From Trichoplusia ni (Eukaryota; Arthropoda; Insecta; Lepidoptera; Noctuidae), in contig NC_039481.1 in assembly GCF_003590095.1 (NCBI RefSeq), positions 7,998,001 to 8,062,000 of the forward strand: a DNA stretch of 64,000 bases, given 5' to 3'. Below the pieces are notes generated by a model. The model was given only the letters and a program-made list of their open reading frames with translations. It did no database searches and had not been told where the DNA came from. The position numbers were made by a program, and so were the translations under genes. Below, one piece after another: positions 1-12,900 of this stretch. Position 1 is the stretch's first letter, and every line of letters begins with the position of its first letter.

Positions 1-120
1 CCTTTTCCCAACGACGTTGGGGTCGGCCTCCAGTTAGTTACCGGGGCTTCACGATACCCGTTAGGCTGACTGGTTATCAGACTTTCTGACCATCATTGAG
101 AGGTATGAATGGGGCTATTT
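1..120. repeat. Fragment of a dispersed lepidopteran repeat at the window edge
   Basis: The block opening with ccttttcccaacgacg and continuing through ggggtcggcctcc and cccgttaggctgactgg matches, from memory, a moderately repeated sequence seen beside genes in many lepidopteran genomes. It is cut by the window edge, so its class cannot be stated. It lies in the intron downstream of the exon at 146-251. Confidence 0.45.
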
Positions 121-145
121 ATTAAATAAGAGAAAAAATATTTAC

Positions 146-3100
146 TGGAGGGAGTCGAGTGCTTCCTGTAGATTGCAGTTAGCTTTTTTGTACTCATCAT
201 ACTTGTTTGTTTCTCCCGAGTTGTTCGATGAGCCTGCGGTACTCACTTGAGCTACAAAAAATACAAACGTCGATATCAAATAACAACAAATTTGCGCATT
301 AAAAGTAATTAGAATGTTAAAGTATAGAAGGTACTCACGGGTTGCAACCTTCTTTTTCTTTTGTTTTGTGGGATGGAAGTCAAATATAGTGACGGGCCAT
401 GGGAGCCCATTCTTCATCTTAATATTATGTTTCTTTCCTGAAATATGTGCCTAAAAATACAAATAATACATTCAATTTGAATTCAATCTTTGTGTCGCGG
501 AGGATTTCAAGTCAGATGATGAAAGACACCCAGTCACAGGACAAGCATTCGTAGATCACAGAAATTTTTGTCCTACGCGGGTATTGAACCCATGAAACGT
601 CGCGCTCAGTGGGTTTCGGACACTCGCGCTGGTGAGGACGAATAGTTATTTTTAGGAAATTGGGTCATATTTTATGATTATATTTATATTGATAGAAGTA
701 AATTATAATGTACCTATCTATATCTTCTACCCACAAGCGAGTGATTCACGCTTATTTTAAACCTTGAGTGAGTTGGTAACACATACAGTGACTACAAATA
801 TTTGTTCGTTTGGCATTATTGTTATTGTTTTCTATAATAATTATGTAAACGAAAAGACAGCGTGCTGCTGAGGAGTTTGTTGCGCCGTTTCTTCTCTCAC
901 AGCAAAAGCACTTGAAAGCGGTGAAGGGTGGGCAAAACTGGGTGCTGTCCAATGTAATTTGAGCTTCAAAAAGTGATACTTAGTAGCCAACTTGGATAAA
1001 AAGACTTGATTTTGATTGACGTAAGATAGTATTAAGTGACCTCCAAGACGGGTTGTCCGATGCAGACGGCGCCGCAGGGGAAGCACACGTACACCCAGTT
1101 GCCGGAGGACGGGTCACGCTCGCGCCGCCTCACCATGTAGCGCGCGCTGCCATCCTCTACCCTGACCTTCAACTTTTTTAATTTTTCGTTAAAATGCCGC
1201 TCAGCCTGCAACAAACATCATGACTTTCATGACTTAGGTGTATGACGAATCAGACACCTATCCAGAGTGATAGCAGGCCGATCAAAAGTTTGTATTAAAA
1301 ACCTAATTATCGACTTATCCATGTTGGCGAATGTTTTCCCAAACAGTTGGTGTAGGAAAAACCTTAGGTCTCATTTACGGAGACGCGGGGCGTCTCGCGT
1401 CGCGTGTGTCGGAGCGTTTCGCGGCGCGTCGGACGTTTTTTCTGTTTACGGTAGAGCGGTGCGTGAAGCGGCATGCATCATTGCACGCGTAAACACAAAC
1501 CAATAGCAACATACGTCGTTGTTCATAGATAAGCAAGATTCCGTCTCGGGCATAGCCTCATCGAGAATTGCCGCTGCGTGCGCCGCCGCGATAAAGGCCG
1601 CGTGGGACGCGTCCGTGCTCACCGCGGGCTCGGCCGCAAAGAACGCTCCATTTCAAACAAACGAGTCTAAAATCGCTTTTCCGTAAACGCACACATACAA
1701 CGCCATATATTTGAATTCAGTGCGGGCTTGGAAGCTCAACGCCCCGCGTCTCCGTAAATGAGGCCTTATAATTCTATTTGCCAATCACCTGTTTAAATCA
1801 ATTACTTCTGGTATTTTTTTTATAATACATAAATACTTCGTATTCTCGTTTTTTTTAAAAAAAAACGTCCTTCGCATTTAGGACTTCAATCCTTGGGCCG
1901 AGGCGTTTTCACAAACATACAAATCACGTGCGCAATGACACCCAGATTCAGAACAAGCATTCGTGGAGTTGTTTGTCCGACGCGGGGTTCGAACCCGCGA
2001 CAAGACGCACACAGTGGGTTTAGAGGGGTGACCTCAACCACTCGGCTAACCGTGCAGTCGTAGGTACTGTGTTCATTTCTTTAGTCTTGCAACCAAAACT
2101 TATCTCTTACAAGTACATCCCTACTAATATTATAAATGCGAAAGTAACTCTGTCTGTCTGTCTGTCTGTTACGCTTTCACGTCTAAACCACTGAACTGAT
2201 TTTAACGAAATTTGGTACAGAGATAGAGTTGACCTTGAGAAAGAACATAGGATAGTTTTTGTCCCAGATTTTTGAAGAGTCCTCTTGGAAACGCGATATA
2301 ACCGACCTCACGCGGGCGAAAAGCTAGTACAACACATTAGTAATTTCATTTCAATTCTCTTGGCCACTAGGGCTACTTTGCTGTAGTCGGAGTGTGAGGT
2401 GTCTCTTTACAGTTAACCGCTTAGTCCCAGCGTCGGTTTTTACCATAACTGTTATGGACCTAAAGAATAAAGTTAAATAGTTCTGGATTTTCTCCGCCCT
2501 TGTAAAGATCAGCCGACAAAAACACTTTCACTTTGTCTGTCCGTAACTTAGTTTTAAAATCAAGTTTGAACCTGTAATACCTGTAGTAGGTATGTCGCTG
2601 AACAATTTTAATGCTTTCATAAATTAATTACACCCAGGCACAGAACCAATAATTGTGATCATCACACAAACATTTGTCCTGGGTGGGAATCAAACCCACA
2701 ACCTCCGGCATAGCAGTCAGAGTCACTAACCAGTAGACCATCAGGAAAGACCAACTCCCCTTTACATCATTTAATTTCAGTAATAAACAACAATATGTCA
2801 GGAGAGTGTGCTTTAATATTATTGTTGTTGAGTGATAGCAAGTTTGGCTCTATGTATATAGTTTCGAAGTCTATATAAGTACCTTAGTACTATTATAATA
2901 TAATATTATAGGGATAAAAGATTAGGGCATGGAATGATAGCCAGCTCTTCTTCCTAGAAATGTCATTTTGGAATATACAACTAGACTCATTAATATTAAC
3001 ATTTAAAAAGTGCCTGAAAATTAAAATCTACTAAAAATAAAAACCTTTTAATGTTGACTGATATATTTTATTTAAAGTAGTCAGATTAGTGGATTAGCAG

Positions 3101-3821
3101 ATCAGTATTAGTACTTTTTAAATATTTACATGAACTTAATTAGGGTTTTTTTTCACTATTTTTTAAAACATTAAACTGTATACTCAAGGTATTTGACTAA
3201 ATCTAATGATATAAATCTGTAAAGTCTGTCAGACTGATTTCCAAAAAACAATGAATATGTATTTTCCATTTTATCACATCATTATAAAGTTAGGAAACTA
3301 AAAAGCACTTAGTAGAGGAGCTAAGGACATCACTTGCTAGTAAAACTTGTACTTGTATGTGACATCATGCAATATTTAAAATCACTGTACACCTACCCTC
3401 ATTTTTTGTTTACAATATAAAAGAAAAAAATGTAGGTATCCAACGTTTTTCTGGAAATCTGTCTGATGAACTAACCAGATATCTTTCTTTTGTCAGATAT
3501 CCTATAATACTCACCTTAAACATGTTTAAAATGTTACCTTCTTTTGGACACAGATAAGTACAAACACAAAGCCTGACTACATAGCACTGTTATAAAATAA
3601 AGGCTTTTAAATCAAATAGACTGTCAAAAACCTGTCAGTAACCATAATATTAAAAAAAAAATGTATACATAAATAAATAAATTGAATCTTATTGTTAACT
3701 ATATAAGCTTTATATTTACCTTACTCAGCTCATGTTCAAACTCATCAAACTGTTCACTTTCTTGTACAGATTCTTGAAGACTCTCTTGGAAAGGTTCTAT
3801 TTCCCAGTCAGGATCATCCAT
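146..3821 (-). CDS. U1/matrin-like C2H2 zinc-finger protein, 5' part (paralog of the gene at 6915-15674)
   Basis: Four coding exons are read on the minus strand: 3821-3720, 1205-1041, 450-339 and 251-146; the gene continues past position 1. The start ATG at 3821 opens an acidic exon (MDDPDWEIEPF...) ending in GTAAAT. Exon 2 has 55 codons, and exons 2-3 together form one finger with Cys75, Cys78, His91 and His97 (C-x2-C-x12-H-x5-H), as in U1-like/matrin zinc fingers that bind RNA. Exon 2 (165 nt) and exon 3 (112 nt) have exactly the lengths and phases of exons 2 and 3 of the plus-strand gene, and about half of exon 2 residues are identical, so the two are paralogs. Exon 4 is 106 nt against 85 nt. 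The exon 2 donor GTCACT is weak but sits at the conserved boundary. Function is inferred as nuclear RNA binding; no specific role is assigned. Confidence 0.75.
505..620 (-). repeat. tRNA-derived SINE remnant
   Basis: The stretch contains acccagtcacaggacaagca and, at about 580-593, gggtattgaaccca, which is the reverse complement of a pol III B box (GGTTCAAT-type). The same order of motifs recurs at 1915-2058. It sits in an intron of the minus-strand zinc-finger gene. Confidence 0.5.
1367..1765. mobile_element. 399-bp MITE with TTA target-site duplication
   Basis: Terminal inverted repeats of about 27 bp begin GGTCTCATTTACGGAGACG on the left and, reverse-complemented, GGCCTCATTTACGGAGACG on the right, with one mismatch. 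The element is flanked on both sides by TTA (1364-1366 and 1766-1768). A 3-bp TTA duplication with GG-starting termini is what PIF/Harbinger elements produce, so a non-autonomous member of that group is the likely class. The interior is unusually GC- and CpG-rich for the surrounding intron. No transposase is recognised inside. Confidence 0.8.
1915..2058 (-). repeat. tRNA-derived SINE copy
   Basis: Carries tcagaacaagcattcgtgg followed by gacgcggggttcgaacccgc, a perfect B-box-like palindrome region, and ctcaaccactcggctaaccg, which resembles the 5' half of a tRNA in reverse. It belongs to the same family as 505-620. It is not an intact tRNA gene: no closed acceptor stem is visible. Confidence 0.55.
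2118..2327 (+). mobile_element. Helitron-like short element, family A
   Basis: Begins TCCCTACTAATATTATAAAT immediately after an A and ends GGGCGAAAAGCTAG immediately before a T. This is the TC...CTAG structure inserted between A and T expected of Helitrons. A (TCTG)n run lies near its left end. Reverse-oriented copies with the same two ends are at 46342-46544 and 57177-57402. Confidence 0.7.
2624..2745 (-). repeat. tRNA-derived SINE copy, second family
   Basis: Contains cacccaggcacagaacc, then tgggtgggaatcaaaccca (a B box in reverse, one base off consensus), then tcactaaccagtagaccatc. The copy at 23488-23612 has the same layout with a better conserved B box. Confidence 0.55.
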
Positions 3822-4798
3822 ATTTGAGCACTACACTGGATAGTTTACAACCTTAGATCAGTCATAAACTTCTACCACAGTAATCACCATCAGTCACCAT
3901 CTGTTCAGTAATCACCTCACAAGTCTTGACTCATATGTCTGTAATGCAAATCATTTGGTGTCAAAACAACCCTTGTTTCTGAAATTTATAATCAAATACA
4001 ACTTTCCAACATGTGTTATACTTACCTATTCCAGATTATTCCAGGTTAAGCAGCTGATACAAAAGAAAAGCCATAAAATGTATAATAAAACATTATTATT
4101 TGTTTATTTCCACACATGACACACATTATTATTAATACTAAAGGTACTTAACAATATATACATATTCGAATTAACGCAATACATGCTCCAAGATTGTTTA
4201 TCCAAAACAAAACAGTAGAAATACAAACCATGATTTTTCAAGTCCAAAGTATTTTTATTTATTTTTATAATGCATACAACTATGAGTGAAGAGGAAAAAG
4301 CATTTAATAAAAGCTGTTTCAAATTTCATTAGAGCATCAAAACACATCTAAGTACATGTACCTACTTAAATAGTAAATACCTTATTATGTTTAAATTAAA
4401 TATGATCAAAATTCTAAGATTATAAAATTCGACATCTCAAAAGACAGTTTTGTTTTATTCTAAGTTATTATATGTTTATATTTTATTAAACGTAAAATAT
4501 ATATATATGTAAACAAAACGATTTGTGTGTAGGTACAACAGCAATCAGCAATAAAAATACCAATTCATTATGGTCTGGATGTCCACACAAATGTTAAAAT
4601 ATGGATTTTCTTTTCTAAATTATGAACACACAATGTTTTTGTTTCACTTTGAAGGTGGTCCAACTTTTTAATACAAAATAAACATGGGCTTCAGTCAAAC
4701 TGCTAGTGGAAAATGTCGGATGACGGATGATGAATGTAACATGTTGTGTCAAATCACAAATGTCAATTGCCATGAAATGTCAATATCGATCCATCTTA
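3822..4798. other. AT-rich intergenic stretch upstream of the minus-strand gene
   Basis: This probably contains the promoter and 5' UTR of the minus-strand zinc-finger gene starting at 3821. No TATA box in the right position, no open frame with splice support and no repeat family was recognised here. It separates the paralog pair together with the MITE at 4799-5447. Confidence 0.4.
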
Positions 4799-5447
4799 TG
4801 TGTCCTCCACACGTAAGCGGATGCATCCGCAGATGGCATCGGCGGACGCGTCCGTCGACGTGTAGAGGGGGTGATTTGCTCGTCTGTGGTAGGTATTTGA
4901 CGTCGGCAGACGCGTCCGGCACATATCCGTCGTTTGTCGGTTTTTGTGGCACAGATCAAAGGGATCTGGCGCGAGCGGCCGGCGCGAGTGAGTGGTCTGG
5001 CGACGCATCAGTGTTCATCGGGAAGCGAATGAGACTGCACGCGTGATATTAAACATTTTTTTTTGCGTTTGCTTTTTTTCTCGTCGAAATGGCGAGCATA
5101 AAAACTTAGGATACATTCAAATTCCTGGAGATGTATCAAGCTGAAAATTTCCTGTGGAATCTAAAAATAAATATCACAAAAATAAACATTTTGTAAGAAC
5201 AAGAATCATTCATTTTATTTATCTGTGGGTAGTTAACAAATTGAGTTGAGTTTACTGTAGGTCCTAAATAAATAAAAAGCTGCAGCAGGTACGGTCTCCA
5301 TATCCATTTTGCGTGCATACGTGTTGCATCTGACGAGAACCAACACAGACTGATCGACCAACATACGTGTGGACGGCTCGCAGAGATTCATCTGCGGATG
5401 CGTCCGCCGACATCTGCAGACGCATCCGCCTACGTGTGGAGGAGGCA
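4799..5447. mobile_element. 649-bp MITE with long imperfect TIRs and TTA target-site duplication
   Basis: The left end reads TGTGTCCTCCACACGTA and the right end, reverse-complemented, TGCCTCCTCCACACGTA. Both continue for about 60 bp through repeats of the type GCGGATGCRTCYGC. TTA flanks both sides (4796-4798 and 5448-5450). No transposase frame is present; short frames in it are products of the inverted repeats. The element lies between the two divergent zinc-finger genes. Its termini differ from those of the MITE at 1367-1765, so it is a separate family with the same target-site length. Confidence 0.75.
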
Positions 5448-6036
5448 TTAGATTATATACCTCAATCTATGTGATCCATCGTTGATCCCTAAGGTTGACT
5501 CTGTCAAAGAACACAATAGATGAAAATAAGTATGAGCTACAATTTAAATTTAAATTAATGTAAAGCAAAACTTTCATTTAAATTTTCCTAGAAGAATCTC
5601 CTCCATTGTTTGTTTTTAGTTTCAGTTGTTCTAATATAACTAACCTGCATTTATGAATGACTATGGTTTTTAGTTTAGTTTGCAAGACCTGCACAAAATT
5701 ATAAAAAAATAATTGTCTATGGTTGATCATACTTACCACGGTTGTAGCAAATCAATGCTTTGCTAGCGTCGATTTGTCTAAACTGTATTGTTCTATATTC
5801 ATACGATGATAAATGGTTTGACTGATCCTATAGTATATTGACCATTGCTTATTTCATTTGGTTTATACCTATTCAAAAAAGGATGATCGAATCCCGATTG
5901 ACAGATACTGGAGTATAACCTGCGAAAGAAATTGTTAATTTCTTCGTTTCATCTCCGCGAAAAGGTCAGTATATAAATATTATAACGGCATTATTATCTT
6001 GCAAGATCCAAGAAGTATCAACTATCTAGATTTCAG

Positions 6037-6298
6037 ATGTGTTACTTTATTACGAAATTACCAACAGTTATGGACTCGGCTTTGTCACATAGGAAATTTC
6101 ATAGTTTTCATAAAACGATAAAAGTTCTATTACGCAAACGAGATCGTGTTTTAGATATTAAACTTACTCATTTTTGTGTTACCCTACTATTACTACTTCT
6201 AACTGTTGAACCATTATCCTATGTTCATCAGTTCATATTCCTAAGTATAATTAGCGTATTATATGACCTGGTGGTTGCTTATTATAGCATCTAAATTG
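6037..6298 (+). other. Candidate 5' exon with an 85-codon upstream ORF
   Basis: A consensus acceptor (tctagatttcag, ending 6036) and a strong donor (GTAAGT at 6299) bracket an exon that opens directly with ATG at 6037 and carries an 85-residue frame ending TAA at 6292-6294. The predicted peptide is basic at the N-terminus and then has two hydrophobic segments (around residues 47-57 and 65-83), like a small membrane peptide. The next acceptor (gcgttacag, ending 6810) leads into the exon with the main start ATG at 6915. It may therefore be a non-coding leader exon of the zinc-finger gene with an upstream ORF, or chance. Transcript data are needed to decide. Confidence 0.3.
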
Positions 6299-6914
6299 GT
6301 AAGTGATTTTATATTTATTTCTATAACTTGATTTAATAGTATAAAATGTGTTAGGAAATATTATTTAAATGATCTCAATTTATTCTCAAATTTGAATCAT
6401 GTACTTAGATTCAAGCTTCTTTCATCAACTAAATGATTTCTTGGCAATGTCTACTCGAACATATTTATCTAATTTAATGAAGGGCTAATTCAATGTTCAG
6501 TGATACTTGTACTGATTAGCATACAGTACTGAAGTAAGTTGGAGAATTTGTGCTAGATTATTTTAATGTTTTGGCAACAAAATATCTTATAAAATTGCAA
6601 ATTTCAAAATAGTTACATGTAACTTTGTCATTTCTGTACAAACTTGAGGTGCGCAATTAAGTAAGCTTTGTGATAAGTATCAACTTCTTCACATGTAAGT
6701 ATAAGATACATCATATGGTTGTAAGTATCTGTTTAATTATATTCAAGATATTCAAATAATAGTGCAACATGCTGGACATTTGTTTTCATGTACAATGATT
6801 TGCGTTACAGTTGTGCTTGACTCAAGATATTGAAAAAAGAAGATTTGTCAAGAGTTGTGTGGATAAGTTTATGACCCCTTTGTGGTCATAAACTGACGAG
6901 TGTAGTGCTTGAAC

Positions 6915-9900
6915 ATGGATCTCCCTGACTGCCCCCCGGGGGCTGAGGGCTATGAAGACACAGTCACTGAAGTGCCAAAAAAACCTGAGATAGAGGATCC
7001 CCCCTGTACTAAGGTAAATACACTTTTTAAATTATTACATGAATTTAATACTTAAGTAATTACAGCTCAAATAAATCATAGTTTTATTGTTAACTGTTTA
7101 TTATCCTTAATTTTTCGAAAATAATTGATTCAATTGAAAAAGTCAAATTTAAATGGTTGGCTACAATTGATCCTCTTTCTATTACTTATAGTATGGATAC
7201 TAAATCAAATGAAAACAAAAACATAAAAATAAAAATACTTAATAAGAATGAAAACATAGATCAAAATGAACAAAAATGAGACTTGGACTTTGTTAAATTT
7301 GTATATATAATTGATGAAGTTTTTTATGTTATAACAAAGTGAAGTCAGTTTTATGATTACCTTTGTTTGTAGTTTTATCATATGCATTATATAGTAGAAC
7401 TAAGTCAATCTTAGGTGACACTTACTGAAATACTCAAATAAATGTTACAATAGTTACAATTCTTGGTAGTATTAAACTAGGAGCATTTTTTGAACAACAG
7501 CTACAATAGCTTTTTTAAACAATACTTTCGAGTGTAGATCTCGTCAAGTAATGACAGTGATCTTAAAGTTGCTTATGCATTGATATATAAAATTATCTTA
7601 TAAAAAGAATTGGAGGTGGTTAAAACTACTTGGTCCATATTAGAATTAAGGAAAGTGCAACATACAAACTCATAAGCTCAGTGTATAAAGGTTTGTTCTC
7701 ACGTCTCTTAGGGAGAAAAAGATACTCTTATCATAAGTTGATGTAACAGAACCATACTGGTTCAAAGCACTGCAAAATTAAAAAAAAAATGCATCTTTAA
7801 AGATAAATTGACAGACAGACACTGCTTACTAATCTTCTGAAGTGCTACAGATTTGAAGGTACATTTTATATACTGTAAGTCTGCCGAATCTTCAAATGGT
7901 TGACAATATTTTGTCTTTTGTAGGTCTAAGCTACTGATCCACCCAAAAGGTTCAGGAAATACATAAACACTTATAACTTATCACACTAATTACATAATAA
8001 TTAAATGGGTTTGTTGTGTTTTCGATGAGTAAGATGATATATACGGCGTCCGATTGGATTAATATTTTTGAGCGATGGTAGTTTATTACGGACATATCGG
8101 ATGTTCACAGTCGTCGGAATAGTTGCGCTTTCGGTGTTGACAAACAACAAATATTTCACACGTGTTTGGTGTGTTTTATCCTAACGTGTCTGGTTACTTG
8201 TCACATAATTAATAATTATGGTGTAAATAAGTTTCGCGACGAATCGCGTAACAACGGTAAGTATCTTATAGTCAAAAATATATATGAAATAGAACTGCCT
8301 ACTTTTAATAAATGAATATGAATATTATTCGAAACTGTTTTATTTGTTTTAAACTATCCCATGGTGTGTGCTATATTATATTAGGCTAATTTCATAAGTA
8401 TATTAAAAATTAACGTGCTGGTGTTAGCTCAGTGTTTGCTGACTAGAAGTCTGGGGGGTGTAAAGTAATCGATATGGCAAGTGTGTAAGGCTAGTGTTGT
8501 TGCTGTGTTTTAGGCGGAGCTAGAGTTCCAAGAGCACCTGAACAGTTTGAAGATCCGGATAATCGAAGATGGCAGCATGCGGTGCATGGTGGAGCGGCGC
8601 GCGCGGGACTTGGCGGGGAAGTGGATCTACCTGTGCTACCCCTGCGCCGCCATGTGCAGCGGGGAGACCGTACTGCAGGTAGGCCTATACTGCTTTAGTT
8701 CCTTAATGGTCTTCAAGCGGTATTTTTCATCCCACTTGCTATCACCACTCGAGTTGGTCAGTCTTGAGGGCATTGTGTCCTCATACTTATCTTATGGTGA
8801 AATCCTTTCCTTTTGTCTAAACATTATAATTTTGTTTCCCTAGGGTCATTTATCGGGGAAAAAGCACAAGGCTAAGCTGTCATTGCGCAATGAATGGCCA
8901 GTGGCGATTTATAATGATCACCCATTTCATCAATTGACCACCGTCAAGGCCGGTGGTAAGCATGTGAATGTTTTTTTTTAGTAATATTTCGTAGTAGTAG
9001 TAGTCGAAGTTAATACTTCGTAAATAGTATGATGTTTTACATTTAGTTGTTGTTGCAGTGAAGCGACCCGTGGAGGAAAATGAAATGTTCGCTAAGTACA
9101 CCAATGTGATTTGCCACATACAAGAATCTCTTGATACCGTCAAGTAAGTGCTACACAGGGGTGTTGGACACATAGACATCAAACTCGATAAATCTAATAT
9201 ATAGAATTCCCGTGTCACGATGTTAGTTACCGTACTCCTCCGAAACGGTTCGACCCATTTTTATGAAATTTGGTATACATATTGGGCAGGTCTGAGAATA
9301 GACATCTATTTTTCATTCCCCTAAGTGATAAGGGTTGCTCACACGAAAAAAAGAATGTTTTATTCTTTGGACGAAATTGTTTGTTTTTATTTTTTATAAT
9401 GTGGCATTAAAAACTAGAAAAAAAAATTCGGCAAAACAACGTTTGCTGGGTCAGCTAGTCTTGTATATAAATTCTTGTGTGGATTTTACCGATTGTAGCT
9501 ACATTTTATATGCACCCTTAGTAGTTCTGAGAATGGTCCTGTCTAATTTCTTCCTAAGCGATATTGATTATCCACCCAAACATATATATAATAATATGTA
9601 ACGTTTTTATACACCAGAAAAAGATTTTTTTAGTTCACTGGTACCATATAAAAATATAATAATATATAATGCTCATATAATGTATAACGTAAAAATAAAA
9701 CCGAAAACAAAGCACGGCAAAATGTTGTGTGGTGTCCCAGGGCGCCGCTGATCGGCGTGGAGTACCTGATCGAGCACCCGCCGGAGCAGGACCACTACGA
9801 GCCCACCTACATGTGCACGCTCTGCGTCAAGCAGGGCCACCCACGCACCATCATCAACCATATGACGTGCTTCTGGCATCGCTACAACTATCTGGTACGT

Positions 9901-12900
9901 CTTGCTGTTGTGGAAGCGAAATGTCGAAGTACGCTGTGCTTAGCAGTGTCGCGCTTTTACGATGGCTTGTAGACAAAAATATTGTTCTGGGAAATTTTGA
10001 GAAGGGATTTAAAATAAAAAAGAAGATGTCACTATATAACATTAATGCATATTTTGTAACGGCTTATAGAGGGTTTATTTGTGCAGCTTGCACTACATTT
10101 TGTCCTTATATAAAATAGCTCACTTTTTAGTTATACTAATTATTGTACTATTCTTTACAGCTACGGCACTTCCCGTCAGCATGCGCTTTGCTGACTCCGT
10201 TCCGCGCTCAGGCGAAGTACCGCGAGGGAGTCGGCGTCATTATGAACCGGCTCGCGCAACGCATAGAAGACAAATATGGACGCAAGCGACCCATTAACAT
10301 TGAGAAGGAGGAATATGAGAAGAACAAGTTAGTCTTATAATTTAGTCCATTTCCATTATTCATCTCTATAGGCCACTGGACCGACTGTTTTAAATATTTT
10401 TTAATTTTTCTTTTTGTGTCAGAGATTAAACCCCCCGTACCCCACGATGGATTTTCTTCCACCTTTTTTACCCTTGAAATGCATCCCCGTAAAATTATGT
10501 TTGATTACGTTATAAATAGTTAGCCTGTGCTGGCAATTATTGTTTTTTTTACCCTGGTTTCTGCTCTGAGGTTGCCCCTTTAGCTTTAAACTGAAATGGT
10601 CACCAGTGAAACATTTTCTAATCATATGTCAATGTTTATTTATTGTATTGACGAACAATACAATAAAAACAACACTAATTTATATCTTACTTCCAGAGAC
10701 CTCATCCACCAGTGGATTTTCAGAGGCCATCACTTCTCTGAAAAAGATGGTTCGACATTCGAAGAGGTCGTTGACATCGGACTTATTGACTCCTTGCACA
10801 AGGCCGGTAAGTAATGCTTTATGTAGTTTTTGAAGGGTTATGAATGGCATTTCTCCTAACACATAAATAGCATTAGTAGCATTGAACAGGCATCTTATAT
10901 CGAGACAGGAATAATATACAAATTGTATTGCACAAGTATTAGTAATTTACAAACTTGAACACAATGTTAATAGAAGAGAATTACGATTTATCAAAACATG
11001 TCTCTTGATATTCTTCCCTGGCACCCAGGCAGCCTTAACCTCTGCCATTTGACTCTTTTAGCCAACTATGTATAACAACTGATTTAATCTCTTCTTGTTT
11101 CAGACGATGAAGTCAAATACAACAATGTGGTGAAGTAAGTTTAATAATCGTACTCTATGAAATTTGCAAGTGGATTCTGTAGAGACTTACATATTAAATA
11201 ACTTGCGTTTAATTTTAGAAGCGCTGATGAGAGAAAGAGGCGCGATAGAGAAAAGGAGCTGTCACCACCGACCGTGGCCGCGCCAGCGAAGCCGCTATTC
11301 AATAGTTTCTCGGTAAGACAGGTAGCCAACAATTTGTACTTATATCGGTTCTTCGTGACTAAGACCAGTCAAGCATTATCTTTTACACATTTTGCATATC
11401 AAAGTAGGTATTAAACTTAGTTATAAACCTTCGTCTTTACTTGTGCTGCTATTTGAAATGTAACAACTTGTGTTAATATATATATTATGATATCCTAATC
11501 TAGTTTTAATTATGTAGGAAAATAAACGGAATTAGTTTACCTGTGTTAAGAAACTTCTATGAATAACTTCTGTTATAAACAGTAGGTTCCTTATAACGTT
11601 ACGGGTATGTATGTTATCAAATGATTAACAAGTTGTAATACGAGTCAAAAGTGTAAATGGTCGCGTGTGTTTCTGTAGCGGCCGGCGGGGCGGCAGGAGC
11701 GGCGCGCGGAGTCCGTGGAGTCGCTGTCCGACATCAGCGACGAGGGGCCTGCCGAGCGGCGCGAGCCCGCCAGGCACGCGCATAGCAAGTACGGCCGCAC
11801 GCTATACCGCCTTAGCACACAATAACCATTCATATATACATATTTTTACCGATTCACAACTAATATATAATTGAACATTAGAGACAGGCACCACGAGCCC
11901 TATCCAAAGCGCTATGAGCCGTACCCGGACAAGCGACGTCTTGCCTCGCCTCCACACAACCGACATTCACTACGCAAGTCACAAGAAAAGGTATTACTAT
12001 GTTCATCATCTCATTAAACATAATTATCGTAGTAATTTTTTAACATCTATAACTATCTTCAACAGCAAAGAGCCCCCAACTACGAATATAAACTTAAACT
12101 CGCCGAGGAGAAACGCTTGACCGCGGAAGACAGCGCCAAGAAAACCTTAGCCTACCATGAAAAGAATCCAGAAAAGCATCCCTTGTACCCCGAAGAGTGG
12201 AAGAAATTTTGGAACAGACGTTACAAAGAGATACAGGCCGGTAAGTTATTGTAATAAATTCCCTATAATAAATTGCGTTGAGTTGAAAAAATAATGAGAT
12301 CATTCTACTTACATTTGAACAGAGGGTAAGGATCCGTCAAAGCACGACTTCAAGCCAGAATGGATAGTATTCTGGACCGCGCGCATGAAAGACCTGCACG
12401 AGGAAGAGTTACGCGTGCAGGTGAACGAGATCTACCGCAAGATGTGCCTGTCTCCGCCCGACATGAGCAAGCGGCCGCTGGAGCGCGCGGGCGACCGCCG
12501 CCGCTCCGCCGACCGCCGCCGCCCCGACAGGCACGCCCGCCCGCGCGCGTCCGACTCCGACTACAAGCGGGACCGCCGGAGGTTAGCTCTGCACTGTTTT
12601 CAGATTCAATCAAATATTTTTAGTTTATCTCTAACACTCCTCGCTTTGTATTAGATCTCCTCCTCACCACGTGCGACGCTCGCCTGGCCGCTCAGACCGG
12701 CGCCGCTCGCCGGCTCGCCACAAGCGCTCACGGTCTAGGAGTCCGATCCGCAGGTGAGAATTAATGCTGTTGACAAAGTTTTTTAAAAATCAATGTGAAC
12801 ATTTATATTTCTTAAATATTTTGATGAATATTTTCGATGTCAACTAGACCATTCAAAACAACATGCATAGTTTTCCCGTTAGTGATTCGGATATGAGTTA

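Noticed and set aside
1941..2058. Possible tRNA gene with a perfect B box
   Set aside because: No acceptor stem or anticodon arm can be folded around it, and sibling copies exist at 505-620; a SINE explains it better.
4684..5046. A 120-codon frame at 4684
   Set aside because: It lies mostly inside the MITE at 4799-5447 and is produced by its inverted GC-rich arms.
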